NCBI GenBank assembly: GCA_913009655.1
Contig: CAJVWI010000012.1
Span: 1-64,000 of the forward strand
Source: an uncultured Cryomorphaceae bacterium
Lineage (GTDB): Bacteria > Bacteroidota > Bacteroidia > Flavobacteriales > Schleiferiaceae
Length of the DNA stretch: 64,000 nucleotides
Direction of reading: 5' to 3'
A program made the position numbers and the translations under genes. Shown one piece after another: positions 1 through 11,200 of the stretch (within the stretch, counting starts at the first letter, position 1; each line of letters starts with the position of its first letter). The notes beneath the pieces were generated by a model. The model was not told where the DNA came from and made no database searches. It worked only from the letters and a program-made list of their open reading frames with translations.

Positions 1-54
1 TAGAGCGTTTCCTTGGTAAGGAAGAGGTCACGGGTTCAATTCCCGTCATTGGCT
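1..54 (+). tRNA. tRNA-Thr(GGT), 5' end missing
   Basis: The 3' two-thirds of a tRNA cut by the window edge. The anticodon stem TTTCC/GGAAG (8-12 and 20-24) encloses the loop TTGGTAA, giving anticodon GGT at 15-17. The T arm ACGGG-TTCAATT-CCCGT follows, then the acceptor strand CATTGGC and discriminator T at 54. The next bases are CGA, so CCA is not encoded. The 5' acceptor strand (expected GCCAATG) lies outside the window. A tRNA-Thr directly before tuf is the usual Bacteroidota arrangement. Confidence 0.93.
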
Positions 55-111
55 CGAAAACAGTTTTTTTTTTTTTCTTTGGGTTCAATTTCAACTAATA
101 CAATTAATATC

Positions 112-1296
112 ATGGCTAAGGAGAATTTCGTGCGTAACAAACCGCACCTTAATATTGGTACCATCGGTCACGTTGATCATGGTAAAACAACTTTAACTGC
201 TGCTATAACTACAGTTTTAGCAAATGCAGGACTATCTGCTCAGCGTAGTTTCGAGTCAATCGATTCAGCGCCAGAGGAGAAAGAACGTGGAATAACCATA
301 AACACGGCTCACGTTGAGTATGAAACGAAGAATCGCCATTATGCTCACGTTGACTGCCCAGGTCACGCTGACTATGTAAAAAACATGGTGACAGGAGCAG
401 CTCAAATGGATGGAGCAATATTGGTTGTTGCTTCTACTGATGGGCCAATGCCCCAGACAAGAGAGCACATTCTTTTGGCACGTCAAGTAGGAGTGCCAAG
501 AGTTGTTGTTTTCATGAATAAGGTTGACATGGTCGACGACGAAGAACTTCTTGAATTAGTCGAGATGGAAATTCGGGATCTTTTGTCTTTCTATAAGTAT
601 GATGGTGATAACACTCCAATTATTCAAGGCTCAGCCCTAGGTGGGTTGAATGGAGAAGAATCATGGGTTGGTAAAATCATGGAGTTAATGGAAGCATGTG
701 ATTCTTACATTGAGCAACCAAAACGTGAAATAGATAAAGACTTTCTAATGCCAGTTGAAGATGTATTTACGATTACCGGTCGTGGTACCGTAGCAACAGG
801 TCGAATTGAAACTGGAGTTGGTCTTACTGGTGATGTTGTTGACATTATCGGTTACGGTGATGAGAAACTTTCATCTACTATTACCGGTGTAGAGATGTTT
901 CGCAAAATATTAGATCGTGGTGAGGCAGGTGATAATGTTGGTCTTCTATTGCGAGGTATAGAGAAATCCGATATTCGTCGCGGTATGGTCATTTGTAAGC
1001 CTGGTTCTCAAAAACCAGCCAGTAAGTTCAAAGCTGAGGTATACATTTTGAAGAAAGAAGAGGGTGGTCGTCACACTCCTTTCCACAACAAGTATCGTCC
1101 TCAATTTTACTTAAGAACCACTGACGTTACAGGTGAAATTATGCTTGGTGATGGTGTTGAGATGGTTATGCCTGGTGACAATTTATCAATTGAGGTTAAT
1201 TTAATTGCTCCAGTGGCTGTCAGCAAGGGGCTTCGTTTCGCAATTCGCGAAGGAGGTCGTACTGTTGGTGCTGGTCAGGTAACTGAAATATTATAG
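112..1296 (+). CDS. tuf: Elongation factor Tu
   Basis: GTPase that delivers aminoacyl-tRNA to the ribosomal A site. The 394-residue protein begins [14 protein letters not shown] and carries the P-loop GHVDHGKT at residues 19-26, the switch II motif DCPGH, and the NKVD specificity motif, followed by the two beta-barrel domains and the ending [10 protein letters not shown]. The reading frame stays open upstream to position 13, inside the tRNA, but that extension has no EF-Tu similarity; ATG at 112 matches the family start. It lies between tRNA-Thr and tRNA-Trp, so it is probably part of a tRNA-tuf-tRNA-secE-nusG transcript. No TAnnTTTG promoter is visible between the tRNA and tuf. The 15-base stretch before it is a T-rich tract (13 T at 64-76). 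Confidence 0.98.
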   Translation: MAKENFVRNKPHLNIGTIGHVDHGKTTLTAAITTVLANAGLSAQRSFESIDSAPEEKERGITINTAHVEYETKNRHYAHVDCPGHADYVKNMVTGAAQMDGAILVVASTDGPMPQTREHILLARQVGVPRVVVFMNKVDMVDDEELLELVEMEIRDLLSFYKYDGDNTPIIQGSALGGLNGEESWVGKIMELMEACDSYIEQPKREIDKDFLMPVEDVFTITGRGTVATGRIETGVGLTGDVVDIIGYGDEKLSSTITGVEMFRKILDRGEAGDNVGLLLRGIEKSDIRRGMVICKPGSQKPASKFKAEVYILKKEEGGRHTPFHNKYRPQFYLRTTDVTGEIMLGDGVEMVMPGDNLSIEVNLIAPVAVSKGLRFAIREGGRTVGAGQVTEIL

Positions 1297-1318
1297 GGTA
1301 ATATTCAAACACCGGAAA

Positions 1319-1356
1319 TGGATATGCGATTCTAGTTTTCTGGAATTTCATATCCA
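1319..1356 (+). promoter_or_regulatory. Long hairpin between tuf and tRNA-Trp
   Basis: TGGATATG (1319-1326) pairs with CATATCCA (1349-1356). After a 2x2 internal mismatch, ATTCTAG (1329-1335) pairs with CTGGAAT (1340-1346; one G-U) around a TTTT loop. There are 15 pairs in total, ending five bases before the tRNA-Trp. No T run follows, so it does not look like a terminator. A role in processing the tRNA-Trp 5' end or protecting the tuf mRNA 3' end is inference. Confidence 0.6.
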
Positions 1357-1360
1357 CCAT

Positions 1361-1431
1361 ACGGGTGTAGTTCAAGGGTAGAATAGTGGTCTCCAAAACC
1401 ATTGATGGGAGTTCGAATCTCTCCACCCGTG
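1361..1431 (+). tRNA. tRNA-Trp(CCA)
   Basis: A complete cloverleaf. Acceptor ACGGGTG (1361-1367) pairs with CACCCGT (1424-1430), with discriminator G at 1431. The D stem is GTTC/GAAT, the anticodon stem GTGGT/ACCAT, and the loop CTCCAAA gives anticodon CCA at 1393-1395. The T arm GGGAG-TTCGAAT-CTCCC (one position shifts with the stem boundary) follows. The 3' CCA is not encoded (next bases CTA). Its place between tuf and secE is standard for Bacteroidota. Confidence 0.96.
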
Positions 1432-1457
1432 CTAAAAATGTTTAACAAAAAAAGCTA

Positions 1458-1652
1458 ATGGAAACTATAAGCAAATACATCAAAGAATCATATGTTGAGT
1501 TTGTGCAGCGCGCTACTTGGCCTTCCTGGGCGAGTTTGCAGCGAAGTACGATTGTTGTAATTGTTGGTTCTTTAGTTTTTGCTTTGGCTATTTTTGTCAT
1601 GGATAAATTAATTACCCAAGTCTTAGATTTCATATATACACTTTTTGCTTAA
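1458..1652 (+). CDS. secE: Preprotein translocase subunit SecE
   Basis: Small essential subunit of the SecYEG channel in the inner membrane. At 64 residues it is the short single-span form, not the three-span form of enterobacteria. The amphipathic N-terminal segment has the conserved VQRATWPSW stretch (around residues 16-24), which packs against SecY. One hydrophobic helix follows at roughly residues 33-56. It sits 26 bases after tRNA-Trp and 5 bases before nusG, the classical secE-nusG pairing. Confidence 0.95.
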   Translation: METISKYIKESYVEFVQRATWPSWASLQRSTIVVIVGSLVFALAIFVMDKLITQVLDFIYTLFA

Positions 1653-1657
1653 GTATA

Positions 1658-2212
1658 ATGACTGAGACTAAAGAAATGAAATGGTATGCTCTTCGAGCAA
1701 TTAGTGGCAAGGAGGCTAAAACCAAACACTATATTGAAACGGAGATGTCCCGAACTGGAATGACTGATTTGTTAGGTCAAGTTTTGATACCTACTGAAAA
1801 AGTTTATCAGATCCGAAATGGAAAAAAAGTTCTGAAAGAAAGAAACTTCTTTCCGGGTTATATAATGATCCAAGCTAATTTGACAGGTGAATTCACCCAC
1901 ACTCTAAAAAATGTAACAAATGTTATAGGTTTTCTTAGTGAGACTAAAGGGGGAAAACCTACCCCTTTGCGTTCAAGTGAGGTTAACCGAATGTTAGGAA
2001 AGGTTGATGAATTAGCAGAATCGGCTGAGCATGTCACTATTCCTTTTGTAATTGGTGAATCAGTAAAAGTTATCGATGGGCCCTTTAGAGATTTTATTGG
2101 TTCAATCGAGAAAATTATGGAAGACAAACGAAAACTAGAAGTTATGGTTAAAATATTTGGCCGTCGGACACCTCTAGAGTTGAGTTTCATGCAAGTAGAA
2201 AAAGAAAATTAA
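1658..2212 (+). CDS. nusG: Transcription termination/antitermination protein NusG
   Basis: Binds the RNA polymerase clamp, raises processivity and couples transcription to Rho or to the ribosome. The protein has 184 residues, with an N-terminal NGN domain (about residues 8-115, including [13 protein letters not shown] and the hallmark FFPGY) and a C-terminal KOW domain (about 125-180, with the VKVIDGPF motif). It follows secE by 5 bases and precedes rplK by 5 bases, so it is almost certainly in the same transcript. Confidence 0.97.
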   Translation: MTETKEMKWYALRAISGKEAKTKHYIETEMSRTGMTDLLGQVLIPTEKVYQIRNGKKVLKERNFFPGYIMIQANLTGEFTHTLKNVTNVIGFLSETKGGKPTPLRSSEVNRMLGKVDELAESAEHVTIPFVIGESVKVIDGPFRDFIGSIEKIMEDKRKLEVMVKIFGRRTPLELSFMQVEKEN

Positions 2213-2217
2213 AAAAA

Positions 2218-2661
2218 ATGGCAAAAGAAATTAGTGCATTGTTGAAACTTCAAGTTCGAGGTGGCGCAGCTAACCCATCACCTCCTGTAGGTCCTGCTTT
2301 GGGTTCTAAGGGTGTAAATATTATGGAGTTTTGCAAACAATTTAATGCTAGGACTCAGGAGAAAGCAGGAAAATTACTTCCTGTAGTCATAACAGTTTAT
2401 GCTGATAAATCTTTTGATTTTATCGTTAAGCAACCTCCCGTCGCTGTTCAATTGTTGGAGGCAGCAAAACTGAAAAGTGGATCTGGTGTGCCAAACTTAG
2501 AAAAAGTAGGTAAAGTCTCATGGGCTCAAGTCCAGACTATTGCTGAGGATAAAATGAGTGATCTTAATTGTTTCAATATTGTTTCGGCAATGGAAATGGT
2601 TGCCGGCACTGCTCGAAGTATGGGTCTTACTGTAAACGGCTCGAAACCAAGTTTTAATTAA
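2218..2661 (+). CDS. rplK: 50S ribosomal protein L11
   Basis: Component of the GTPase-associated centre that binds 23S rRNA helices 43-44. The protein has 147 residues, close to the usual 141-147. The N-terminal domain has the proline-rich [17 protein letters not shown] segment, target of thiostrepton-type antibiotics in the family. The C-terminal RNA-binding domain has GTARSMGL near the end. It lies 7 bases upstream of rplA, as in the usual L11-L1 pair. Confidence 0.98.
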   Translation: MAKEISALLKLQVRGGAANPSPPVGPALGSKGVNIMEFCKQFNARTQEKAGKLLPVVITVYADKSFDFIVKQPPVAVQLLEAAKLKSGSGVPNLEKVGKVSWAQVQTIAEDKMSDLNCFNIVSAMEMVAGTARSMGLTVNGSKPSFN

Positions 2662-2668
2662 TTCTATT

Positions 2669-3358
2669 ATGGCAAAACTGAGTAAAAATCGCAAAGCTGC
2701 AGATGCGAAATTGGTTCCTGGTAAATTGTACTCCTTAACGGATGCTTCAACGCTAATTAAGGAAGTTAGTACAAGTAAATTTGACGGCTCTGTTGATTTA
2801 GCTATAAGACTGGGAGTAGATCCTAGAAAAGCAAATCAAATGGTTCGTGGTGTTGTGAGTCTGCCAAATGGAAGTGGAAAAACAATTCGTGTTTTGGCCT
2901 TAGTTACTCCAGACAAAGAGGCAGAGGCAAAAGAGGCTGGTGCTGATTTTGTTGGAATGGATGAATATTTGGCTAAAATTAAATCGGGCTGGACAGATGT
3001 TGATGTAATAATAACAGTTCCGGCAGCTATGGGTAAACTAGGGCCTTTAGGAAGAATATTGGGTCCTCGAGGTCTAATGCCTAATCCTAAATCTGGCACT
3101 GTAACCATGGATATCGGTAAAGCTGTCCGTGAAGTGAAGGCTGGTAAGATTGATTTCAAAGTTGATCGTTACGGAATTATTCATGCTGGAGTGGGTAAAG
3201 TTTCATTTACTGCGGACCAAATTCATGAAAATGCCAATGAGGTTATTACTTCAATAGTTAAAATGAAACCAACTTCTGCAAAAGGAACATACATACGTAG
3301 TGTTACTCTGAGCCCAACTATGGGGCCTGGCATTGCAGTTGAAGTTAAAAACGCATAA
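2669..3358 (+). CDS. rplA: 50S ribosomal protein L1
   Basis: L1-stalk protein that helps release deacylated tRNA from the E site; in many bacteria it also represses its own operon by binding a mimic of its rRNA site in the leader. The protein has 229 residues, with the L1 signature [16 protein letters not shown] around residues 130-145 and a conserved C-terminal [16 protein letters not shown]. Only 7 bases separate it from rplK, so any feedback site would lie upstream of rplK; I see no obvious L1-binding mimic there. Confidence 0.98.
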   Translation: MAKLSKNRKAADAKLVPGKLYSLTDASTLIKEVSTSKFDGSVDLAIRLGVDPRKANQMVRGVVSLPNGSGKTIRVLALVTPDKEAEAKEAGADFVGMDEYLAKIKSGWTDVDVIITVPAAMGKLGPLGRILGPRGLMPNPKSGTVTMDIGKAVREVKAGKIDFKVDRYGIIHAGVGKVSFTADQIHENANEVITSIVKMKPTSAKGTYIRSVTLSPTMGPGIAVEVKNA

Positions 3359-3371
3359 ACTGATATTTCTT

Positions 3372-3896
3372 ATGACACGTGAAGAAAAACACACACTGAT
3401 AGATAGTCTAATATCAATTTTAGAATCAACTCCGACGTTATATATTACTGACATCGAAGGATTAGATTCTCAAAATTCAAGTGATTTGAGACGCGCCTGC
3501 CATAAAGCAGATGTAAAAATGACTGTTGTAAAAAATGCACTCTTAAGCAAGGCAATGGAACGATCTTCCAAGGACTTTGGCGATCTTACATCAGTTTTAA
3601 AAGGTAATTCTAGTATCATGATTGCTGAGGCTGGAAATCTTCCTGCAAAATTGATAAAGGAATTTAGGAAGAAAAGTGAGAAGCCTCTTTTGAAAGGGGC
3701 GTATGTGGAGGAGTCAATATATATTGGCGACCACCAGCTCGAAATGTTAACTAGCTTGAAATCGAAGAATGAACTTATTGGGGACGTTATCCTGCTCTTG
3801 CAGAGCCCAATTAATAATGTTATTTCTGGAATCCAAGCCGGCGGTGGTCAAACCATATCTGGATTGATCAAGGCGCTTGAAGAGCGCAACTCTTAA
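3372..3896 (+). CDS. rplJ: 50S ribosomal protein L10
   Basis: Stalk base protein that anchors the L7/L12 dimers. From ATG at 3372 the protein (174 residues) begins [13 protein letters not shown], matching the family. The frame is open 39 bases further up, but that extension overlaps the end of rplA and resembles nothing. The N-terminal rRNA-binding domain contains [11 protein letters not shown]. The C-terminal helix that binds L7/L12 is near residues 140-172. It comes 53 bases before rplL. Confidence 0.96.
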   Translation: MTREEKHTLIDSLISILESTPTLYITDIEGLDSQNSSDLRRACHKADVKMTVVKNALLSKAMERSSKDFGDLTSVLKGNSSIMIAEAGNLPAKLIKEFRKKSEKPLLKGAYVEESIYIGDHQLEMLTSLKSKNELIGDVILLLQSPINNVISGIQAGGGQTISGLIKALEERNS

Positions 3897-3949
3897 TTCA
3901 GCTTCAATATTTTAATAGTTTATATAAATTAATCTCAAAATCAACCAAA

Positions 3950-4327
3950 ATGGCTGACATAAAAAACCTCGGAGACTCTTTAGTCAATTTGACCGTTAAA
4001 GAAGTTAAAGAACTTGCTGATTACCTCAAGGAGGAGTATAGCATTGAACCAGCTGCTGCTGCTGTTGCAGTTGCTGCAGGACCTGCTGCAGGCGGAGAAG
4101 CCGCTGCTGAAGAACAAACATCTTTTGATGTCATCTTGAAGAGTTCAGGCCCTTCTAAGCTGGCTGTAGTTAAGGTTGTTAAAGAATTAACAGGCCTTGG
4201 TCTTAAGGACGCTAAAGACGCTGTAGATGCGGCTCCAGCACCAATTAAGGAAGGCGTAAGTAAGGATGAAGCAGATGCACTCAAGAAGCAACTTGAGGAG
4301 GCTGGAGCTGAAGTCGAGCTTAAGTAA
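3950..4327 (+). CDS. rplL: 50S ribosomal protein L7/L12
   Basis: Stalk protein present in several copies per ribosome, recruiting translational GTPases. The protein has 125 residues: an N-terminal dimerisation domain (1-30), a flexible Ala/Gly/Glu-rich hinge (about 35-55), and a C-terminal factor-binding domain with the signature [18 protein letters not shown] around residues 78-95. It is followed by a strong hairpin and then rpoB. Confidence 0.98.
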   Translation: MADIKNLGDSLVNLTVKEVKELADYLKEEYSIEPAAAAVAVAAGPAAGGEAAAEEQTSFDVILKSSGPSKLAVVKVVKELTGLGLKDAKDAVDAAPAPIKEGVSKDEADALKKQLEEAGAEVELK

Positions 4328-4345
4328 TTAAAACATTAGCATTCG

Positions 4346-4384
4346 GGTTTAGGCTCTTAAAACGCAAGTTTTAAGACCTAAACC
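4346..4384 (+). promoter_or_regulatory. Hairpin with GCAA tetraloop between rplL and rpoB
   Basis: GGTTTAGG (4346-4353) pairs with CCTAAACC (4377-4384). After one bulged C, TCTTAAAAC (4355-4363) pairs with GTTTTAAGA (4368-4376), closing the loop GCAA (4364-4367), a GNRA tetraloop. This gives 17 pairs. It is followed only by TTTTCG, a weak T run. In other bacteria the rplL-rpoB gap holds an attenuator and/or RNase III site that sets the ratio of ribosomal protein to polymerase. The same role here is inference from position and shape. Confidence 0.75.
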
Positions 4385-4423
4385 TTTTCGTATTTCATTA
4401 ATATTCATCAATAGTCGAGTTTT

Positions 4424-7400
4424 ATGGCGCACGTTCAACCGCGAATTAACTTCACCTCTACTTTCGCTCAGGCGGAAACTCCTGATTTTCTTGATATTCA
4501 GATCAAGTCATTTAGGGACTTCTTTCAAATCGATACTAAACCCGAAGACCGTTCTGATGAGGGCCTTTTTAAAACGTTTAACGAGAATTTCCCGATATCT
4601 GATTCTCGAAATCAGTTTGTTTTGGAATTCATTGATTATTTCGTCGATCCTCCAAGGTATCGTGAAATGGAATGTATTGAGCGTGGACTGACTTTTAGTG
4701 TACCTCTCAAAGCACGTTTAAAGTTATATTGTACTGATCCTGAGCATGAGGATTTTGAAACAATCGTTCAAGATGTTTATTTAGGTACAATTCCATATAT
4801 GAGTCCTCGTGGAACTTTTATTGTTAACGGTGCGGAACGTGTTATTGTTTCACAACTTCACCGGTCACCTGGTGTTTTCTTTGGGCAAAGTTTTCATGCT
4901 AATGGTACAAAGCTATATTCGGCTCGCGTTATACCTTTTAAGGGTAGTTGGATTGAATTTGCTACTGACATAAATAATGTCATGTATGCCTACATTGATC
5001 GAAAAAAGAAGTTACCAGTAACAACTCTATTCCGAGCAATTGGATATGAACGGGATAAGGATATTCTAGAAATATTTGATCTTGCTGAAGAGATTAAAGT
5101 TTCAAAGGCAGGTTTAAAAAGGACGGTCGGTAGAAAATTAGCTGCTCGTGTTCTAAAAACATGGATTGAAGATTTTGTTGACGAGGATACAGGCGAGGTG
5201 GTATCAATTGAGAGAAATGAAGTTATTCTGGATCGGGATACAATACTCGAAAAAGATCACGTTGCAATGATTCTCGAGGCAGACGTAACAACTATTTTAT
5301 TACATAAAAAAGATATTATTGAAGGAGAGTTCTCGATAATTTATAATACACTTCAAAAGGATCCAACGAATTCGGAAATTGAAGCAGTTGAGCATATATA
5401 TAGGCAGTTACGAAATGCCGAGCCACCTGATGAAGAAACTGCACGTGGAATCATTGATAAATTGTTCTTCTCTGAACAGCGTTATAGTTTAGGAGAGGTT
5501 GGGCGTTATAGATTAAATAATAAATTAAATCTAGATATTGAAAAAGAGCAACAGGTACTGAGTAAGCAAGATATAATCTCAATCATTAAATACTTGATTG
5601 AATTGATTAATTCTAAAGCTGAAATTGATGATATTGACCACCTTTCAAATAGAAGAGTACGAACGGTTGGTGAGCAAATGGCCAACCAGTTTGGAGTGGG
5701 TCTTGCCAGAATGGCACGAACGATTCGGGAAAGAATGAACGTAAGAGACAATGAGGTATTTACTCCCGTCGATCTAATTAATGCGAAAACATTGAGTTCG
5801 GTGATTAATTCCTTTTTTGGAACTAATCAGTTGAGTCAATTTATGGATCAAACTAATCCATTGGCAGAGATTACTCATAAACGTCGTCTTTCAGCTCTAG
5901 GACCTGGCGGTTTGAGTAGAGAACGTGCTGGATTTGAGGTTCGAGACGTACACTATACTCACTATGGTCGTTTATGTCCTATTGAAACACCAGAAGGTCC
6001 AAATATTGGTTTGATTTCCTCTCTTTGTGTTTATGCAAAAGTGAATAGTATGGGATTTATAGAGACTCCATACCGATCAGTTGACGACGAAGGAAGAGTT
6101 CAATTGGATACCGAACCAGTCTATTATGCTGCAGATGCAGAAGAAAGTAAAGTAATTGCTCAAGCAAATGCTCCTCTCAATGCAGATGGAACTTTTGTTA
6201 ATGATAAAGTAAAAGCTAGAGATGAAGGCGATTTTCCAGTTGTCGACCCTAAAAAAGTTGACTTAATGGATGTTGCTCCGAATCAGATCGCATCTATTTC
6301 TGCATCGTTGATTCCATTTTTGGAGCATGATGATGCTAACCGTGCTTTAATGGGATCAAATATGATGCGGCAAGCGGTACCTCTTCTTAGGCCAGAGGCT
6401 CCAATTGTAGGAACTGGTCTAGAGCTTCAAGTTGCTCATGATTCTCGTGTTTTAATCAATGCAGAGGGTCCTGGAGTAGTTAGGTATGTTGACGCCAAGG
6501 AGATTAAGATTGAATACGACCGAACAGATGATGAAGAGCTAGTAAGTTTTGACTCGGCAACAAAGTCGTATCCATTGACTAAATTTTTGAAAACCAATCA
6601 GAGCACAACCATTAATCTGAAACCAATTGTCAAAAGTGGTGAAAGGGTTAATCATGGCCAAGTTTTATGCGAAGGTTATGCTACTCAAGGAGGAGAATTG
6701 GCTTTAGGACGAAATCTTCTGGTTTCTTTTATGCCATGGAAAGGCTACAATTTTGAGGACGCAATTGTAATTAATGAAAGAGTAGTAAGGGAAGATATAT
6801 TTACTTCTATCCATATGGATGAATATACTTTGGATGTTAGAGATACAAAGTTGGGAATGGAAGAGTTGACTTCAGACATACCAAATGTTAGCGAGGAAGC
6901 GACGAAAGATCTTGATGAAAATGGTATTATTAGAGTAGGAGCTGAGGTTAACCCTGGTGATATTCTAATTGGAAAAATAACTCCAAAAGGAGAGAGTGAC
7001 CCTTCTCCTGAAGAAAAACTTTTGCGTGCAATCTTTGGAGACAAGGCAGGTGATGTAAGAGATGCCTCTCTTAAGGCATCACCATCATTACATGGTGTTG
7101 TAATTGATAAGAAGCTATTCAGTCGAAGTGTTAAAGACAAGCGTCAGCGAATTCGAGATAAAGAAGAACTTCAATCTTTAGAGGCTAAATTTAATTCTCA
7201 GCTTGACGATCTAAGGGTTGTCCTAATTGAGAAACTTGCAAAACTAGTTTCAGGAAAGACTTGTCAAGGTGTAACTAATGATTTAAATGAAGAAATTGTT
7301 CCAAAAGGCACAAAGTTTACTTTAAAGATTTTAAATGCAATAAATGACTATACGCATTTAACAGGTGGAACATGGACGACGGATCATTCTAGAAATAACT

Positions 7401-8233
7401 CAATAGACAACCTCCTTCACAATTATAAGATTAAGGAAAGTGATATGGGTGGTATCTATCGCCGCCAGAAATTCACTATTTCTGTTGGAGATGAATTACC
7501 AGCTGGTATTGTAAAAATGGCAAAAGTTATTATTGCTAAAAAACGTAAGCTGAAAGTTGGAGATAAAATGGCTGGTCGTCACGGCAACAAGGGTATCGTT
7601 GCGAAAATTGTTCGGGAAGAAGATATGCCTTTCCTTGCAGATGGAACTCCAGTTGACATTGTTTTAAATCCACTAGGTGTGCCTTCGCGTATGAATATCG
7701 GTCAGATTTATGAAACGGTACTAGGATGGGCCGGGCTCAAAACAGGTGAGAAATTTGCAACTCCAATTTTTGATGGAGCAACCTTAGATGAAATTACAGG
7801 TTATACGGAACAGGCAGGAATTCCAACCTTTGGTCATACCCAGTTATACGACGGCGGGACTGGAGTTGCTTTCGATCAAAAGGCAACTGTGGGTGTTATT
7901 TATATGTTGAAACTTGGGCATATGGTTGACGATAAAATGCATGCCCGTTCGATAGGACCATATTCCTTAATTACGCAGCAGCCTTTGGGTGGTAAAGCTC
8001 AGTTTGGAGGCCAAAGATTTGGTGAGATGGAAGTTTGGGCTTTAGAAGCGTTTGGGGCATCAAATATTTTGCGCGAAATCCTAACAGTTAAGTCTGATGA
8101 TGTTATCGGACGTGCCAAAACATATGAGGCTATAGTTAAAGGTGATCGTATGCCAGAACCAGGGATTCCTGAATCGTTCAACGTTTTACTTCACGAATTA
8201 CAAGGACTTGGACTTAAAGTCAACCTAGACTAA
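4424..8233 (+). CDS. rpoB: DNA-directed RNA polymerase subunit beta
   Basis: Second largest subunit of RNA polymerase, forming one wall of the catalytic cleft; 1269 residues. The rifampicin-binding region is intact and sensitive-looking: [12 protein letters not shown] at about residues 469-480 with D475, H485 and S490 at the positions of E. coli 516, 526 and 531. Later blocks include [30 protein letters not shown] and the C-terminal [15 protein letters not shown]. It is shorter than E. coli RpoB (1342), consistent with lineage-specific insert differences. It lies 96 bases after rplL, behind the hairpin, and 37 bases before rpoC. Confidence 0.99.
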   Translation: MAHVQPRINFTSTFAQAETPDFLDIQIKSFRDFFQIDTKPEDRSDEGLFKTFNENFPISDSRNQFVLEFIDYFVDPPRYREMECIERGLTFSVPLKARLKLYCTDPEHEDFETIVQDVYLGTIPYMSPRGTFIVNGAERVIVSQLHRSPGVFFGQSFHANGTKLYSARVIPFKGSWIEFATDINNVMYAYIDRKKKLPVTTLFRAIGYERDKDILEIFDLAEEIKVSKAGLKRTVGRKLAARVLKTWIEDFVDEDTGEVVSIERNEVILDRDTILEKDHVAMILEADVTTILLHKKDIIEGEFSIIYNTLQKDPTNSEIEAVEHIYRQLRNAEPPDEETARGIIDKLFFSEQRYSLGEVGRYRLNNKLNLDIEKEQQVLSKQDIISIIKYLIELINSKAEIDDIDHLSNRRVRTVGEQMANQFGVGLARMARTIRERMNVRDNEVFTPVDLINAKTLSSVINSFFGTNQLSQFMDQTNPLAEITHKRRLSALGPGGLSRERAGFEVRDVHYTHYGRLCPIETPEGPNIGLISSLCVYAKVNSMGFIETPYRSVDDEGRVQLDTEPVYYAADAEESKVIAQANAPLNADGTFVNDKVKARDEGDFPVVDPKKVDLMDVAPNQIASISASLIPFLEHDDANRALMGSNMMRQAVPLLRPEAPIVGTGLELQVAHDSRVLINAEGPGVVRYVDAKEIKIEYDRTDDEELVSFDSATKSYPLTKFLKTNQSTTINLKPIVKSGERVNHGQVLCEGYATQGGELALGRNLLVSFMPWKGYNFEDAIVINERVVREDIFTSIHMDEYTLDVRDTKLGMEELTSDIPNVSEEATKDLDENGIIRVGAEVNPGDILIGKITPKGESDPSPEEKLLRAIFGDKAGDVRDASLKASPSLHGVVIDKKLFSRSVKDKRQRIRDKEELQSLEAKFNSQLDDLRVVLIEKLAKLVSGKTCQGVTNDLNEEIVPKGTKFTLKILNAINDYTHLTGGTWTTDHSRNNSIDNLLHNYKIKESDMGGIYRRQKFTISVGDELPAGIVKMAKVIIAKKRKLKVGDKMAGRHGNKGIVAKIVREEDMPFLADGTPVDIVLNPLGVPSRMNIGQIYETVLGWAGLKTGEKFATPIFDGATLDEITGYTEQAGIPTFGHTQLYDGGTGVAFDQKATVGVIYMLKLGHMVDDKMHARSIGPYSLITQQPLGGKAQFGGQRFGEMEVWALEAFGASNILREILTVKSDDVIGRAKTYEAIVKGDRMPEPGIPESFNVLLHELQGLGLKVNLD

Positions 8234-8270
8234 TTGAAATTATTGAAAATCATACACTGTTAGTAGAACT

Positions 8271-11200
8271 ATGAGAAAATCAGAAACAAATACAACCGGC
8301 AGCTTTCAATCTATAACGATTGGATTAGCATCACCAGAGTTCCTTTTGGAGCGTTCTAGTGGCGAAGTTTTAAAGCCAGAAACTATTAACTACAGAACAC
8401 ATAAGCCTGAACGTGATGGCTTGTTTTGCGAACGTATTTTTGGCCCCGTAAAAGATTTTGAATGTGCTTGTGGAAAATACAAGCGGATAAGATACAAGGG
8501 TATTGTCTGTGATAGATGTGGTGTTGAAGTTACTGAAAAGAAAGTGCGTCGGGAACGTATAGGGCATATAAACCTTGTTGTCCCCGTTGCGCATATTTGG
8601 TACTTCCGTTCATTGCCAAACAAGATTGGTTATTTACTTGGAATTCCGACCAAAAAATTGGATATGATCATATATTATGAAAGATATATTGTTATTCAAA
8701 ATGGTTCAGCTGTGGATGATGAGGGTAATGAATTTGCTCACATGCAATTCTTAACTGAAGAGGAGTATTTAGATGCTTTAGATCGTCTTCCTGCAGAGAA
8801 TGCCTATTTAGACGATGCTGACCCAACTAAGTTTATTGCTAAAATGGGAGCTGAGGCGTTATTAATGCTTCTTCAAAGGCTTGACTTAGATCAAATGTCG
8901 TACGATCTTAGGGATAAAGCTGCGAAAGAAACTTCACAGCAGCGGAAACAAGAAGCTCTGAAGCGTCTTCAGGTTGTTGAATCTATGCGTGATGCTAATT
9001 CTCGAATGGAAAATAAGCCGGAATGGATGCTTATAAAAGTTGTTCCAATTATACCCCCAGAATTACGTCCTCTTGTTCCTTTGGACGGTGGCCGATTTGC
9101 GACATCTGACCTCAATGATTTGTATCGTAGGGTGATAATTCGAAATAATCGATTGAAACGTTTGCTTGAAATTAAGGCACCAGAGGTGATTCTGCGAAAT
9201 GAGAAGCGTATGCTTCAAGAGTCAGTGGATAGTTTATTTGATAATACTAGAAAAGCTAGTGCTGTCAAGACAGAGAGTAATCGTCCGCTGAAATCACTTA
9301 GTGATAGTCTTAAAGGAAAGCAGGGTCGATTTAGACAAAATCTACTTGGAAAACGTGTTGACTATTCGGCACGTTCTGTTATCGTAATTGGGCCGGATTT
9401 AAAACTTCATGAATGTGGTCTTCCTAAAGGAATGGCTGCGGAATTATATAAACCATTCATTGTCCGAAAACTGATAGAAAGAGGTATTGTTAAGACCGTT
9501 AAGTCAGCGAAAAAAATTATTGATAATCGGGAAGCAGTTGTTTGGGATATTCTAGAGAATGTAATGAAGGGTCATCCAGTATTACTGAATCGTGCTCCGA
9601 CACTCCATAGATTGGGTATTCAGGCATTTCAGCCTAAAATGATCGAGGGCAAAGCAATACAATTGCACCCACTTACTTGTACGGCATTCAACGCCGATTT
9701 TGATGGTGACCAAATGGCAGTCCACTTACCCTTAGGGCCTGCAGCGATTTTGGAAGCTCAGATTCTGATGCTTGCCTCTCACAATATATTAAACCCTGCG
9801 AATGGTTCTCCGATAACAGTTCCATCTCAGGATATGGTTCTGGGTTTGTATTATATGACCAAAGCCAAACGAAATATGCCTGGAGACGCTGTTAAGGGTG
9901 AGGGGATGACTTTTTATTCTGCTGAAGAGGTCAATATTGCCTACAATGAGAAGCGTGTCGATTTAAATGCATACATCAAAGTAAGAGCTTTAGTTGATTC
10001 AGAGGATGGTGGCCTTGTTCACAAAATAATTGAGACCAGCGTCGGTCGGGTGTTGTTTAACCAAGTTGTTCCGGAAGGAGTCGGATTTATAAATGAGGTT
10101 TTAACTAAGAAAGCTTTAAGAGATATTATCGCTGGAATTCTAACACGAACAGATGTTCCCAGAACGGCCAAGTTTTTAGATGAAATGAAGGACTTAGGTT
10201 ACTCTAATGCGTTTTTTGGTGGCTTATCATTTTCATTAGGTGATATCATGGTTCCAGAGATAAAAGAATCATTGGTTAGTGGAGCTGATGCTGAAGTAGA
10301 AGGGATACTAACTAACTACAATATGGGACTCATTACTAATAATGAGAGATATAACCAAGTTATTGATGTTTGGACAAATGCAAATGCTAGGTTAACTCAG
10401 TCGGCAATGTCTCAATTAATAAATGACCGTCAAGGTTTTAACCCAATATACATGATGTTGGATTCTGGCGCTCGTGGTTCAAAAGAACAGATTCGTCAGT
10501 TATCCGGAATGCGAGGTTTGATGGCTAAACCTCAAAAATCTGGTTCAAGTGGTGGTGAAATTATTGAAAACCCTATCATATCTAACTTTAAAGAGGGTCT
10601 TTCTATTCTTGAGTATTTTATTTCAACTCACGGTGCTCGTAAAGGACTTGCTGATACTGCCTTAAAAACGGCAGATGCCGGATACTTAACTCGTCGTCTT
10701 CACGATGTGGCTCAGGATGTCATAGTTAATAAAGATGACTGTGGAACTCTTCGGGGTCTTGAGATTCAGGCATTAAGAAAAAATGAAGAAATTGTAGAGT
10801 CATTATCCGAAAGAATAGCTGGGCGTGTATCTCTTCTTGAAGTAATTGATCCTTTGACAGGTGAAACTTATGTTGAGTCAGGTGAAATGATTTCAGATAT
10901 CACTGCTGCCAAGATAGATAAATCACCGATTGAATCTGTTGAAGTTCGCTCTCCTCTCACGTGCGAAAGCAAACGTGGAATTTGCGCAAAATGCTATGGT
11001 CGAAACTTGTCCACTGCAAAGTTTGTTCAAACAGGAGAAGCTGTTGGTGTTTTAGCGGCGCAATCCATTGGGGAACCTGGTACTCAGTTAACATTGCGAA
11101 CTTTCCACGTTGGTGGAACTGCCGGTAATGTTTCTGAAATAAGCAGTTTAACTGCAAAGTTTGACGGTATTATTGAACTTGAAGAGGTTCGTACAGTTGT

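Noticed and set aside
13-111. 33-codon N-terminal extension of EF-Tu opening inside tRNA-Thr
   Set aside because: No EF-Tu has it, and the DNA is a tRNA followed by a poly-T tract.
4021-4284. Open frame on the minus strand across rplL rich in Ala and Ser
   Set aside because: It mirrors the Ala-rich hinge of L7/L12 in the opposite strand; no start context and no family resemblance.
6745-7140. 131-codon minus-strand frame inside rpoB
   Set aside because: Antisense shadow of strongly conserved RpoB sequence; low-complexity Ser/Thr-rich translation.
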